Shown here piece after piece: positions 33,655 through 42,059 of a stretch of DNA of 64,000 nt. Position 1 is the stretch's first letter. Every line of letters starts with the position of its first letter. The notes under the pieces are model-generated. The model saw only the letters and a list, made by a program, of their open reading frames with translations. It searched no databases and had not been told where the DNA came from. The stretch spans positions 434,001 through 498,000 of the forward strand of contig CBFDDF010000001.1 of assembly GCA_965603495.1 (NCBI GenBank), in the 5' to 3' direction. Made by a program: the position numbers and the translations under genes. Origin of the DNA: Thiomicrorhabdus sp965603495. Lineage in GTDB: Bacteria; Pseudomonadota; Gammaproteobacteria; Thiomicrospirales; Thiomicrospiraceae.

Positions 33655-35982
33655 ATGGCAAATTTACATGTAAATGTTACAGGTAAAGAGGTTGATCCTG
33701 TTTGCCAAATGAAAGTTCCAGAGGACTCTCCCTACACTTATCAATACCTAGGTAAACATTTTCACTTTTGTAGTGAAAATTGTTTACATCGGTTTCAGTC
33801 AAACCCCCAACAATATCTTCCCCCCAAAACACCCGTTGAAGACAGTGGGCTGTTAGATTCCGCCACTCAATATACCTGTCCAATGCATCCTGAGGTGATA
33901 CAGAATCATCCAGGAAGCTGTCCTAAATGTGGCATGGCGCTTGAGCCATTAATAACAGATATATCCGCCGAAAGTGAAGGCCCAGACTTAAAAGATATGC
34001 GTAGCCGTTTTTGGGTCAGCACGGCTTTGGCATTGCCAGTCTTTATTTTAGCCATGATGATGGATTTACTGCCGCAATACTTACCCAGTAATTTGAGTTT
34101 TTATGGAATTCAATGGATTGAATTCGCGTTAGCGACCCCCGTTGTTTTATGGGGTGGTTATCCATTTTTTGTGCGTGCTTGGTTGTCCATTAAAACCTGG
34201 AATTTGAACATGTTCACCCTCATAGCGTTAGGTGTCAGTGCGGCATGGGGCTATAGCATGGTTGCGCTCTTAGGACCGCAATTGTTTCCTGTTACCATGC
34301 AATCCTCAACAGGCCTGGTAGCCGTTTACTTTGAGGCAGCCGCTGTGATTACCGCCTTAGTGTTATTGGGACAGGTTTTAGAATTGCAGGCACGCTCTCA
34401 AACCAATTCTGCTATCAAAATGTTATTAGACCTGGCACCGAACACCAGCTGGAAAGTAGAAGTCGATGGGTCTGAAAAAGAGATTGATTTAGAAGATGTT
34501 CAAGTGGGGGATGTTTTAAGAGTTCGACCTGGTGATAAGGTGCCTGTCGATGGTTTTATCACCCAAGGACAAAGTTATGTCGATGAATCCATGGTTACTG
34601 GAGAGCCACTGCCAGTGTCAAAGACCATCAATGATCGCTTAATTGGCGCGACTATTAATGGCTCTGGAAGTTTACTGATGCAAGCAGAAAAAATCGGTAA
34701 AGAGACTTTACTTGCACAAATCGTCGATATGGTTGCTCAAGCTCAGCGTTCTCGAGCACCCATTCAAAAGTTAGCGGATATGGTCTCGGGTTACTTTGTG
34801 CCGCTTGTCGTGCTTATTTCAGCGACTTCATTTGGGGTGTGGTGGATATTTGGACCAGAACCCAGTCTGGCTTACGCCTTAGTCAGTGCGGTTTCTGTGC
34901 TCATTATTGCTTGCCCTTGTGCATTAGGCTTAGCCACACCCATTTCAATCATGGTCGGTACCGGGCGAGGTGCTCGCCAAGGCGTGTTAATTAAAAATGC
35001 AGAAGCCCTTGAAGTGATGGAAAAAGTGACTCTATTGGTGGTTGATAAAACAGGTACCTTAACGGAAGGCAAGCCTCAGATGACCTCCCTGCAAGTTGAA
35101 CCTGGCTTCGACCAGCAAAGGGTTTTGCAGTTAGTCGCCAGCTTAGAGCGAGGCAGTGAACACCCTTTAGCGACTGCGATTGTTGCCGCCGCAGAAAAAC
35201 AGGGGTTAACCCTCGAACCCGTAGAAGATTTTCAATCGACGACTGGCGAGGGGGTTTTAGGCGTGGTTAATCATAAAATTGTCGTTATTGGCAATGAGCA
35301 ATTAATGGCAACCCTTTCAATTCATTTACCACCATTAAATGACCTGATTATGGACCATAGATCTCAAGGTCAATCAGTCATGCTTATTGCCATTGACCAA
35401 AGTTTTGCGGGGTTCATAGTGGTGGCGGACCCTCTTAAGTCCACCAGCCAAGAAGCCATAAAAGCACTCCATCAAGAGGGTATTCGCGTGGTAATGTTAA
35501 CGGGTGATAATGCAACGACAGCGAGAGCGGTTGCTTCTAACTTGCAGATAGACCAAGTTGAGGCAGGCGTATTGCCAGATGAAAAAGCTCATTGGGTCCA
35601 GAAATTTCAAGCTGAGGGTTATATTGTCGCCATGGCGGGTGACGGGGTCAATGACGCACCCGCCCTAGCACAAGCCCATGTCGGAATCGCCATGGGAACA
35701 GGTGCCGATGTCGCCATGGAAAGCGCTGGAATCACTTTGGTTAAAGGGGACTTAAGTGGCATTGTCCGAGCTCGGAAATTGAGTAGAGCCACCATGAGAA
35801 ATATTCGCCAAAACTTATTTTTTGCCTTTGTCTACAACGCGGCAGGTGTGCCTATTGCAGCTGGCGTTCTTTATCCTGTTTTTGGCACGCTACTTTCTCC
35901 AATGATTGCCGCGGCTGCGATGAGCTTTAGCTCGGTCTCGGTCATTGGTAATGCTTTGCGATTAAAGAGGGTGAAGTTGTAA
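33655..35982 (+). CDS. Copper-type P1B ATPase with N-terminal YHS and heavy-metal-binding domains
   Basis: A heavy-metal-transporting ATPase of 775 residues. The N-terminus has a YHS domain (DPVCQMKV ... HFCSENCLHRF, about residues 13-54), then a CPMHPEV ... SCPKCGMAL domain (about 75-98). The core has the actuator VTGEP, the metal-binding CPC in IACPCALGLATP, the phosphorylation site DKTGTLT and GDGVNDAPAL. CPC with these N-terminal domains indicates Cu+ or a similar soft metal; it lacks classical GMTCxxC HMA repeats. AGGAGG sits 8 bp upstream. A palindrome copy lies in a loop between membrane helices (TGLVAVYF). Confidence 0.92.
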   Translation: MANLHVNVTGKEVDPVCQMKVPEDSPYTYQYLGKHFHFCSENCLHRFQSNPQQYLPPKTPVEDSGLLDSATQYTCPMHPEVIQNHPGSCPKCGMALEPLITDISAESEGPDLKDMRSRFWVSTALALPVFILAMMMDLLPQYLPSNLSFYGIQWIEFALATPVVLWGGYPFFVRAWLSIKTWNLNMFTLIALGVSAAWGYSMVALLGPQLFPVTMQSSTGLVAVYFEAAAVITALVLLGQVLELQARSQTNSAIKMLLDLAPNTSWKVEVDGSEKEIDLEDVQVGDVLRVRPGDKVPVDGFITQGQSYVDESMVTGEPLPVSKTINDRLIGATINGSGSLLMQAEKIGKETLLAQIVDMVAQAQRSRAPIQKLADMVSGYFVPLVVLISATSFGVWWIFGPEPSLAYALVSAVSVLIIACPCALGLATPISIMVGTGRGARQGVLIKNAEALEVMEKVTLLVVDKTGTLTEGKPQMTSLQVEPGFDQQRVLQLVASLERGSEHPLATAIVAAAEKQGLTLEPVEDFQSTTGEGVLGVVNHKIVVIGNEQLMATLSIHLPPLNDLIMDHRSQGQSVMLIAIDQSFAGFIVVADPLKSTSQEAIKALHQEGIRVVMLTGDNATTARAVASNLQIDQVEAGVLPDEKAHWVQKFQAEGYIVAMAGDGVNDAPALAQAHVGIAMGTGADVAMESAGITLVKGDLSGIVRARKLSRATMRNIRQNLFFAFVYNAAGVPIAAGVLYPVFGTLLSPMIAAAAMSFSSVSVIGNALRLKRVKL
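34308..34319. repeat. Dispersed palindrome, one change (in copper ATPase gene)
   Basis: AACAGGCCTGGT, encoding T-G-L-V in an extracytoplasmic loop. Confidence 0.8.
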
Positions 35983-36286
35983 CTCTGTTTTTAACATAAA
36001 AAATGAGCGGAATATCTACAGAGGCCTTTTAGCCATTTTTATCCGTTTATGATCTCGTACAAAGGTCTCTCCAGGAATAAGTGATTAATTAAACAGGTAT
36101 TGTGCCGAGAATCACTGCGTTAATTAGGCTGGGTATGGCTTTTAAAACTCACCAGGCCTGGTTGTTATGCGTCAATTGAATCCTTATAGCCAGTAATTGA
36201 TTCGTGTGAATATCTCTCATAATATTTATGAAATAGCATTAATGTTTAAGGCATTCGGTCGATACCTTATTTAGAGGTATTATCAT
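35983..36286. other. 304-bp intergenic region
   Basis: Apart from an exact palindrome copy at 36151-36162 I see no open frame, terminator with T tract or clear promoter. Confidence 0.5.
36151..36162. repeat. Dispersed palindrome, exact core (intergenic)
   Basis: ACCAGGCCTGGT, 125 bp upstream of the unknown 204-residue gene. Confidence 0.9.
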
Positions 36287-36901
36287 ATGAAAAACGAAAA
36301 GTCGGTGGCACCGGCGGTTAAGTATTTCTTTAAGCGTTTAGAGAAACGCTCAGAGCAGATAAAGGCTGGTATATCTGAAGCTTCTTCAAAGATTCAAGAG
36401 ATTCCGTTTGAACAAGTCGAAGGCTTTTTTAGACAGATAATGTCGCAGAATATTTTTATTCATACCGTGGGTCTGAATGGTAAACACGAATCGACTATTC
36501 TAGCGAAAGCGGTTTTTAGTATGAATAAGGTTGTGCGAGTTTATTACTGTACAAGTTTTGATGATGACAATAGCGGCTTTATTAGAATTCGTCCGGATTC
36601 GAATGAGCAGTTGATTATTGTTGAGCGCTTGCATGGCTTGAGACCTAAGGCAGAGCTTCTTTATGCCAGTCGTGACCAGTGTCATGTGATTCGTTTTATG
36701 GTTCGTTGGCTAATGCGTCGCATCGATTGGGATAAAACCAAATTGTCTAATTTGGATTTGTATAAGCGTATTCTTGCTGAAGAGCAGGAAGAGTTGCAGG
36801 CGAAGATAGAGGCGCAGGTCGCTCAGCAAGAGGCCGAAGAGATTCAACGTGCTTTAGATAAGCATAACAAGAAAAAAGTTCGAGTCATTTCTAGGCGTTA
36901 A
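36287..36901 (+). CDS. Protein of unknown function, 204 residues
   Basis: I do not recognise this family. The N-terminal 50 residues are basic and helical (KYFFKRLEKRSEQIKAGI), the middle (about 55-135) looks like mixed alpha/beta with hydrophobic strands (NIFIHTVGLNG, VVRVYYCTSF, QLIIVERLHGL), and the C-terminal third is a highly charged helix or coiled coil (ILAEEQEELQAKIEAQVAQQEAEEIQRA) ending in a KKKVRVISRR tail. There is no signal peptide or membrane segment. Codon use looks like its neighbours. It stands alone, convergent with ispB. Confidence 0.6.
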   Translation: MKNEKSVAPAVKYFFKRLEKRSEQIKAGISEASSKIQEIPFEQVEGFFRQIMSQNIFIHTVGLNGKHESTILAKAVFSMNKVVRVYYCTSFDDDNSGFIRIRPDSNEQLIIVERLHGLRPKAELLYASRDQCHVIRFMVRWLMRRIDWDKTKLSNLDLYKRILAEEQEELQAKIEAQVAQQEAEEIQRALDKHNKKKVRVISRR

Positions 36902-36977
36902 AGCGCGTGGATAGAGATTGAGTCGTGCCTAGGTATTTGTTTATATATGTGTGATTGTAAGTGATCTGGTCGAGTGT

Positions 36978-37952
36978 TTAGTGTGAACGATTCACCGCTA
37001 AATCGGCTAGCGCGTTAAGTGCCGCTTTAAAGTCACTCTCCATTAAGGGGGCTAGTGCCTGCTTAGCAAGTTCAGCTTCATTTTGAGCAATTTGTTTGGT
37101 GTAGTCAATCGCACCAGAACTTTTAATAATCTCAGTCACTTCTGACAGCAATGTTATTCCTTCACTTTCAATGGCGCGACGGATGATAGATTTTTCTGCA
37201 TCCGAACCGTTTTCTAGACTATAGATTAGCGGTAGGGTCGGTTTGCCTTCTGCCAAGTCATCCCCAATATTTTTACCGAGCTCAGATTCATCAGCAGTGT
37301 AATCCAGTACATCATCAATTAATTGGAAGGCAGCGCCTAAATGGCGGCCATAAGTAATGAAAGCAGGCTCTAGCTCTGGTTGTTTGGCCAGAATCGGCCC
37401 CATTTGTGTTGCAGCCTCAAATAGTTTTGCGGTTTTACGGTGGATGACTTCCATGTAGCGTTCTTCAGTGGTATCGGCATCATGACAGTTAAGCAGTTGT
37501 AAAACCTCCCCTTCAGCAATCACATTAGTGGCTTCAGACATGACTTGCATAATGCGGATCTGTCCAGGCTCGACCATCATTTCAAAAGATCTTGAATATA
37601 AGAAGTCGCCTACTAATACGCTGGCAGCGTTGCCCCAAACTTCATTGGCGGTTTTGTTGCCACGGCGCGTGTCAGATTCATCAACGACATCATCATGTAA
37701 TAAGGTAGACGTATGAATAAACTCGATAACGGCTGCCATTAAATGGTGGTCTGAACCTTGGTAGCCACAAGCGCGCGCTGATAATAACACTAATAAAGGA
37801 CGCAATCTCTTACCACCGCTATTGATAATATAGTGGCCGATTTGGTTAATCAGGACAACGTCAGAAGATAGGCGGTCAATGATGAGTTGATTGACGGCTT
37901 GAATGTCATTCTGAATAAGGGTGTTGATGTCAGTAAGAGTCATGGGTTTCAA
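36978..37952 (-). CDS. ispB: Polyprenyl (octaprenyl) diphosphate synthase
   Basis: This trans-long-chain prenyltransferase makes the side chain of ubiquinone from isoprenyl diphosphates. It has 324 residues. The first aspartate-rich motif is DDVVDESDTRRG near residue 88, and the second is LIDDVLDYTAD near 215. The HTSTLLHDD and GGKRLRPLL segments are typical. It lies next to rplU-rpmA-obgE on the opposite strand, the arrangement seen in many gammaproteobacteria, which supports ispB. Chain length cannot be read exactly. Confidence 0.93.
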   Translation of the reverse strand: MKPMTLTDINTLIQNDIQAVNQLIIDRLSSDVVLINQIGHYIINSGGKRLRPLLVLLSARACGYQGSDHHLMAAVIEFIHTSTLLHDDVVDESDTRRGNKTANEVWGNAASVLVGDFLYSRSFEMMVEPGQIRIMQVMSEATNVIAEGEVLQLLNCHDADTTEERYMEVIHRKTAKLFEAATQMGPILAKQPELEPAFITYGRHLGAAFQLIDDVLDYTADESELGKNIGDDLAEGKPTLPLIYSLENGSDAEKSIIRRAIESEGITLLSEVTEIIKSSGAIDYTKQIAQNEAELAKQALAPLMESDFKAALNALADLAVNRSH

Positions 37953-38167
37953 GGATATCTATTGGTATCTAAAGTTTGAAAGGCGCTATTTTAGTATGAA
38001 TAGCCTAAGGACGCCAGTTTTTGAATGAGCGTGTCTGTAATATGAATGGGTGGTTTATGGATTTTTGGGTTTTGATTAGTGAAATATGGCATTTGAATAG
38101 AGTATAATTATCAATCTGTTAGGTGGCGTTGGATGATAAAATGCTCACTGGCATTCGTGCAGAATTG

Positions 38168-38179
38168 AACAGGCCTGGT
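38168..38179. repeat. Dispersed palindrome, one change (upstream of rplU promoter)
   Basis: AACAGGCCTGGT, 27 bp upstream of the -35 of the rplU promoter. Confidence 0.8.
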
Positions 38180-38206
38180 TATTTTCTAAAAAAGCGTTAA
38201 TTTGTT

Positions 38207-38235
38207 TTGACCTAGTATTAAAAAGTCTATATAAT
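38207..38235 (+). promoter_or_regulatory. Sigma-70-type promoter for rplU-rpmA
   Basis: TTGACC (38207-38212) and TATAAT (38230-38235) are separated by 17 bp. The leader to rplU is about 55 nt. Confidence 0.75.
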
Positions 38236-38296
38236 CCCGGCTTTGTCGCAATCTGCGGCTGTATAACAGAATTTATTAAAATCCGGGAGAAGTTCC

Positions 38297-38611
38297 ATGT
38301 ATGCGGTAATTAAAACCGGTGGTAAGCAATATCGAGTTCGTGAAGGTCAAACTCTGCGCATTGAATCTTTAAATGCAGAAGCTGGTGATACAGTTGAATT
38401 TGACGAAGTATTGATGATTGGTGAAGGCGCTGATATTAAAATCGGCTCGCCTTTTGTTGAAGGTGCAAAAATTGCAGCAACTGTTGAATCAAACGGTCGT
38501 GGCAAGAAAGTAACCATCATCAAGTTCCGTCGTCGTAAGAACCGATCTAAAACTAAGCAAGGCCACCGCCAGAATTATACTGAAGTAAAAATCGGTAAGA
38601 TTTCAGCTTAA
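38297..38611 (+). CDS. rplU: 50S ribosomal protein L21
   Basis: L21 binds 23S rRNA. It has 104 residues and the family start MYAVIKTGGKQYRV, with IIKFRRRKNRSKTKQGHRQ near the C-terminus. GGGAG lies upstream. It forms an operon with rpmA. Confidence 0.98.
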   Translation: MYAVIKTGGKQYRVREGQTLRIESLNAEAGDTVEFDEVLMIGEGADIKIGSPFVEGAKIAATVESNGRGKKVTIIKFRRRKNRSKTKQGHRQNYTEVKIGKISA

Positions 38612-38680
38612 ATAATAATTGAATCGAAACAGGGGTTGCTTCTTAGTAGGGGGCAACACTGTTAATAAAAGGACTATACC

Positions 38681-38938
38681 ATGGCTCATAAGAAAGCAGC
38701 AGGTAGTACTAAAAACGGTCGCGACTCCAATGCCAAACGCCTTGGCGTTAAAGCATTTGGTGGTGAGCAAGTTTCTGCAGGAAGCATCATCGTTCGTCAG
38801 CGTGGAACTAAGTTTCACCCAGGTGTAAACGTTGGTCGCGGTAAGGATGATACCTTATTCGCTAAAGCAGACGGCGCGGTTGCGTTTGTTTCTAAAGGTA
38901 AGCCATTACGTACATACGTAACGATTGTTTCTGAATAA
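38681..38938 (+). CDS. rpmA: 50S ribosomal protein L27
   Basis: L27 reaches the peptidyl-transferase centre. It has 85 residues, with MAHKKAAGSTKNGRDSNAKRLGVK at the N-terminus (positions 38681-38752) and QRGTKFHPG. The start lies 69 bp after rplU. A strong terminator follows. Confidence 0.98.
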   Translation: MAHKKAAGSTKNGRDSNAKRLGVKAFGGEQVSAGSIIVRQRGTKFHPGVNVGRGKDDTLFAKADGAVAFVSKGKPLRTYVTIVSE

Positions 38939-38957
38939 TTTCAGTTTCAACTTATCT

Positions 38958-38987
38958 AAAAACGCCCCGCATTGACGGGGCGTTTTT
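38958..38987 (+). terminator. Rho-independent terminator after rpmA
   Basis: AAAAACGCCCCG pairs with CGGGGCGTTTTT, a GC-rich stem with a 6-base loop. Confidence 0.9.
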
Positions 38988-39124
38988 GTTTGTAGATAAA
39001 AAAATAAACTAAAACCCATCGTTGATGGGTATTGTCACTTGTGTGGCAAGGTTTTGATAAAATAAGTCGCTCAGCGTTTATAAAGAAACGGTGAGGCGTT
39101 AATTGACTGAAGAAAGGGAATAAC

Positions 39125-40195
39125 ATGCAATTCGTAGATGAGTCGTCCATTCATGTAGAAGCAGGTCGTGGTGGAAACGGTGTGGCGAGCTTTCGTCGCG
39201 AAAAGTTCATTCCATTTGGAGGGCCTAACGGCGGTGATGGTGGAGACGGCGGTAGTGTCATTCTGCAAGCTGATCGTAATCTGAATACCTTAGTTGATTT
39301 TCGTTTTACCAAAAATTATAAAGCTCAGAACGGTCAAGCCGGTATGGGGCAGCAAAAAACCGGTTGTGCCGGCGAACCGTTGATTATTAAGGTGCCAGTA
39401 GGTACTAAAGTAAGAGACATTGATGCTGACGAAGTGATGGGTGATTTAACCGAGCATGGTCAGCAGTTGTTGGTCGCACAGGGTGGACGCCATGGTTTAG
39501 GGAATATTCACTTTAAGAGTAGTCGTAACCGGACACCTCGCCAATGCACTACTGGTGAGGATGGAGATGAGCGTAATTTACTGCTTGAACTGATTGTTTT
39601 AGCGGATGTTGGTCTGTTAGGAATGCCTAATGCTGGTAAGTCGAGTTTGATTACAGCGGTCTCTGCGGCACGTCCTAAAGTTGCGAACTATCCCTTTACA
39701 ACTTTATACCCTAACTTAGGGGTTGTCAGTGTTTCTCCTGAAACCAGTTTCGTAATGGCGGATATTCCGGGTATTATCGAAGGCGCCGCTGAAGGGGCTG
39801 GTTTAGGTTTGCAGTTCCTTAAGCATCTGTCACGTACGGGTTTGTTATTACATGTGGTCGATATCGCACCGATGGATGACACCGATCCTGCTGAAGAAAT
39901 TCGTATTATTCAGAAAGAACTTGAAAAATACAGCGAAATTTTGGCAGGTAAAGAACGTTGGTTGGTTTTGAATAAAACGGATCTATTATTGCCAGAAGAG
40001 ACTAAGGAAGTTTGTGAACGTATTGTCGCTGAAGTCGATTGGCAAGGCCCTGTTTACCAAATCTCAGCCGTTATGCGTGAAGGAACCACTAAGTTGGTGA
40101 ATGAAATCGCTTATGCCTTAGAGCAAAATCGTATGGAAATGACTGATGAGATTGAGCCTGTTCGTGCATCCGTGGACGCAGATTTCGATTTTTAA
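39125..40195 (+). CDS. obgE: Obg-family GTPase
   Basis: Obg is an essential GTPase in 50S assembly and stress response. It has 356 residues. The glycine-rich Obg fold covers about 1-158 (FVDESSIHVEAGRGGNGV, FGGPNGGDGGDGG). The G domain follows with GMPNAGKSSLI near 168, DIPGIIEGA near 213 and NKTD near 283. The C-terminus is acidic. It has its own transcription unit after the rpmA terminator; the candidate TTGTCA/GATAAA pair (39032-39061, 18-bp spacing) is weak. Confidence 0.98.
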   Translation: MQFVDESSIHVEAGRGGNGVASFRREKFIPFGGPNGGDGGDGGSVILQADRNLNTLVDFRFTKNYKAQNGQAGMGQQKTGCAGEPLIIKVPVGTKVRDIDADEVMGDLTEHGQQLLVAQGGRHGLGNIHFKSSRNRTPRQCTTGEDGDERNLLLELIVLADVGLLGMPNAGKSSLITAVSAARPKVANYPFTTLYPNLGVVSVSPETSFVMADIPGIIEGAAEGAGLGLQFLKHLSRTGLLLHVVDIAPMDDTDPAEEIRIIQKELEKYSEILAGKERWLVLNKTDLLLPEETKEVCERIVAEVDWQGPVYQISAVMREGTTKLVNEIAYALEQNRMEMTDEIEPVRASVDADFDF

Positions 40196-40261
40196 AATCT
40201 CATTTTCATTGAAATTTAGAATCTAAATTTTAAGTTCTAATTTAACGCGTTTGGTTACAAA

Positions 40262-41386
40262 ATGAATCGTGAAGAGTTAAAAAATACAAAGCGTTGGGTC
40301 ATCAAAATAGGCAGTGCCCTATTGACGAATGATGGACAAGGCTTAAATAAGATTGCGCTTGCTCAGTGGGTTGCCCAGATGGTGACGCTCAAACAGCAGG
40401 GCGTTGAAGTTATTTTAGTCTCTTCGGGCTCGATTGCAGAAGGTATGAAGCGTTTAGGTTGGACATCTCGTCCTTCCGCCTTAAATGAACTACAGGCCGC
40501 CGCGTCTGTGGGGCAGATGGGCTTGATTCAAGCCTACGAATCCCAGTTTGCTGAGTTTAATATTCAGTCCGCTCAAATTTTAATGACGCATGATGATTTG
40601 TCGAATCGAAAGCGTTACTTAAATGTCAAAAATACTATTGAAACCCTTTTAGAATATGGCGTTGTGCCTATCATCAATGAAAACGATGCGGTAGTTACTG
40701 ATGAAATTTGTTTTGGTGATAATGACACTTTAGGTGCGTTGACTGCGAATTTAATCTCTGCCGATGTGATGGTGATTTTGACAGACCAGCATGGTTTGTA
40801 TGATGACAATCCTCGTGAAAACCCAAATGCCAAACTAATTTCAGAAGCCCGGGTTAGTCGCAAGGACATTGAGGCCATGGCTAGCTCAGAGGGTGGCGCT
40901 TTAGGCAAGGGTGGCATGTATACCAAGGTCATGGCGGCTAAGCGTGCAGCCCGTTCAGGAACGGCAACTTTGATTGCCTCTGGTCGCGAGTCTGATATAT
41001 TGCCCAAATTGTTTAGAGGGGAGTCATTTGGAACCTTATTGATTCCCGATTTAGAGCCTTTAACAGCTCGTCAGCAATGGCTAGCAGGTCACTTGCAAGT
41101 CAAGGGTACGTTGGTTCTGGATAATGGTGCGGTCGAAAAGTTACGTTCATCAGGTAAGAGCTTGTTGCCGATAGGCGTTAAATCTCAACGCGGTTTGTTT
41201 CAGCGTGGTGAGATGGTGGTCTGTTATGACGAGTCGGGGCATGAAGTGGCGCGTGGATTAATCAATTATCCTGCGAATGAATCTGCAAGATTGCTGGGTC
41301 AGCCAAGCAATCAAATTGAATCTATCTTAGGTTATATAGACGATGAATCCTTGATTCATCGTGACAACCTTGTTTTGACCGATTAA
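40262..41386 (+). CDS. proB: Glutamate 5-kinase
   Basis: ProB phosphorylates glutamate in the first step of proline synthesis. It has 374 residues: an amino acid kinase domain (about 1-255; VIKIGSALLTNDGQGLN, SSGSIAEGMKRLG, NENDAV) and a C-terminal PUA domain (about 280-365; KGTLVLDNGAVEKL). It follows obgE by 66 bp in the same direction, an order common in proteobacteria. No proA is next to it. Confidence 0.96.
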   Translation: MNREELKNTKRWVIKIGSALLTNDGQGLNKIALAQWVAQMVTLKQQGVEVILVSSGSIAEGMKRLGWTSRPSALNELQAAASVGQMGLIQAYESQFAEFNIQSAQILMTHDDLSNRKRYLNVKNTIETLLEYGVVPIINENDAVVTDEICFGDNDTLGALTANLISADVMVILTDQHGLYDDNPRENPNAKLISEARVSRKDIEAMASSEGGALGKGGMYTKVMAAKRAARSGTATLIASGRESDILPKLFRGESFGTLLIPDLEPLTARQQWLAGHLQVKGTLVLDNGAVEKLRSSGKSLLPIGVKSQRGLFQRGEMVVCYDESGHEVARGLINYPANESARLLGQPSNQIESILGYIDDESLIHRDNLVLTD

Positions 41387-41455
41387 GTTAAATCTTTATA
41401 AGTTTACCGTAAACACCCTACTTTAAACGGCGTGTGTAGGCGTATATTCATAATG

Positions 41456-41467
41456 ATCAGGCCTGGT
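41456..41467. repeat. Dispersed palindrome, one change (between proB and groES)
   Basis: ATCAGGCCTGGT inside TGA...TCA flanks (41454-41469), 57 bp upstream of the groES -35. Confidence 0.8.
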
Positions 41468-41525
41468 CATTGTTTATTTTTCCCCGTAAATCCTTGAATT
41501 CATTTCAACTATACCCCATATTTAG

Positions 41526-41553
41526 TTGACAGATTGCCGTAGATGACTAAAAT
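41526..41553 (+). promoter_or_regulatory. groESL promoter
   Basis: A perfect TTGACA (41526-41531) and TAAAAT (41548-41553) lie 16 bp apart, immediately before the CIRCE element. Confidence 0.85.
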
Positions 41554-41555
41554 AA

Positions 41556-41582
41556 TTAGCACTCTCAAGGGTAGAGTGCTAA
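41556..41582. promoter_or_regulatory. CIRCE operator (HrcA-binding site)
   Basis: TTAGCACTC (41556-41564), a 9-bp spacer and GAGTGCTAA (41574-41582) match the CIRCE consensus exactly. It overlaps the expected transcription start of groESL, so HrcA repression is predicted. Confidence 0.97.
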
Positions 41583-41679
41583 ATCCTCTGTCTAATGAAT
41601 TTAGTATTAAAAAAATGCTGTTTCGGCTTTAATCGAAATAACCCTGAACCCCATATTATTTAAACTTTAGGAGACACCT

Positions 41680-41970
41680 ATGAACATCAAGCCATTACAT
41701 GACCGTGTTGTTATTCGCCGCGTTGAAGAGCAAAAAGAATCCGCTGGTGGAATTCTTTTACCAGGTTCTGCTCAAGAGAAGCAGAACTTAGGTGAAGTAC
41801 TTGCAGTTGGTCCAGGTAAGGCATCTGATGCCGGTACTATTATTCCTATGACAGTAAGTGTCGGCGATAAAGTATTGTTTACTCAGTATTCTGGTCAAGA
41901 GACTAAAGATGATAAAGGTGAAACTTTAACTATTTTGCGCGAAGATGACATCATCGCAATCATCGATTAA
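41680..41970 (+). CDS. groS: Co-chaperonin GroES
   Basis: GroES caps the GroEL folding chamber. It has 96 residues, with MNIKPLHDRVVIRR at the N-terminus, the mobile loop (ESAGGILLPGSAQEKQ) and EDDIIAIID at the end. It has a TAGGAG site. It is regulated by the CIRCE element upstream. Confidence 0.98.
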   Translation: MNIKPLHDRVVIRRVEEQKESAGGILLPGSAQEKQNLGEVLAVGPGKASDAGTIIPMTVSVGDKVLFTQYSGQETKDDKGETLTILREDDIIAIID

Positions 41971-42059
41971 ATAACAAAAGTTCTCTGCACCCATTGTTGA
42001 TATGGGTTGGCAGAGTGGTTATTGAAAGAAATTATTTGAGAATTTAAGGAGTTAGTAAA

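Larger units (their letters stand above)
37953..38296. other. 344-bp divergent intergenic region (ispB/rplU)
   Basis: It holds a palindrome copy (38168-38179) and the rplU promoter. The first 200 bp contain no recognisable gene. Confidence 0.5.
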
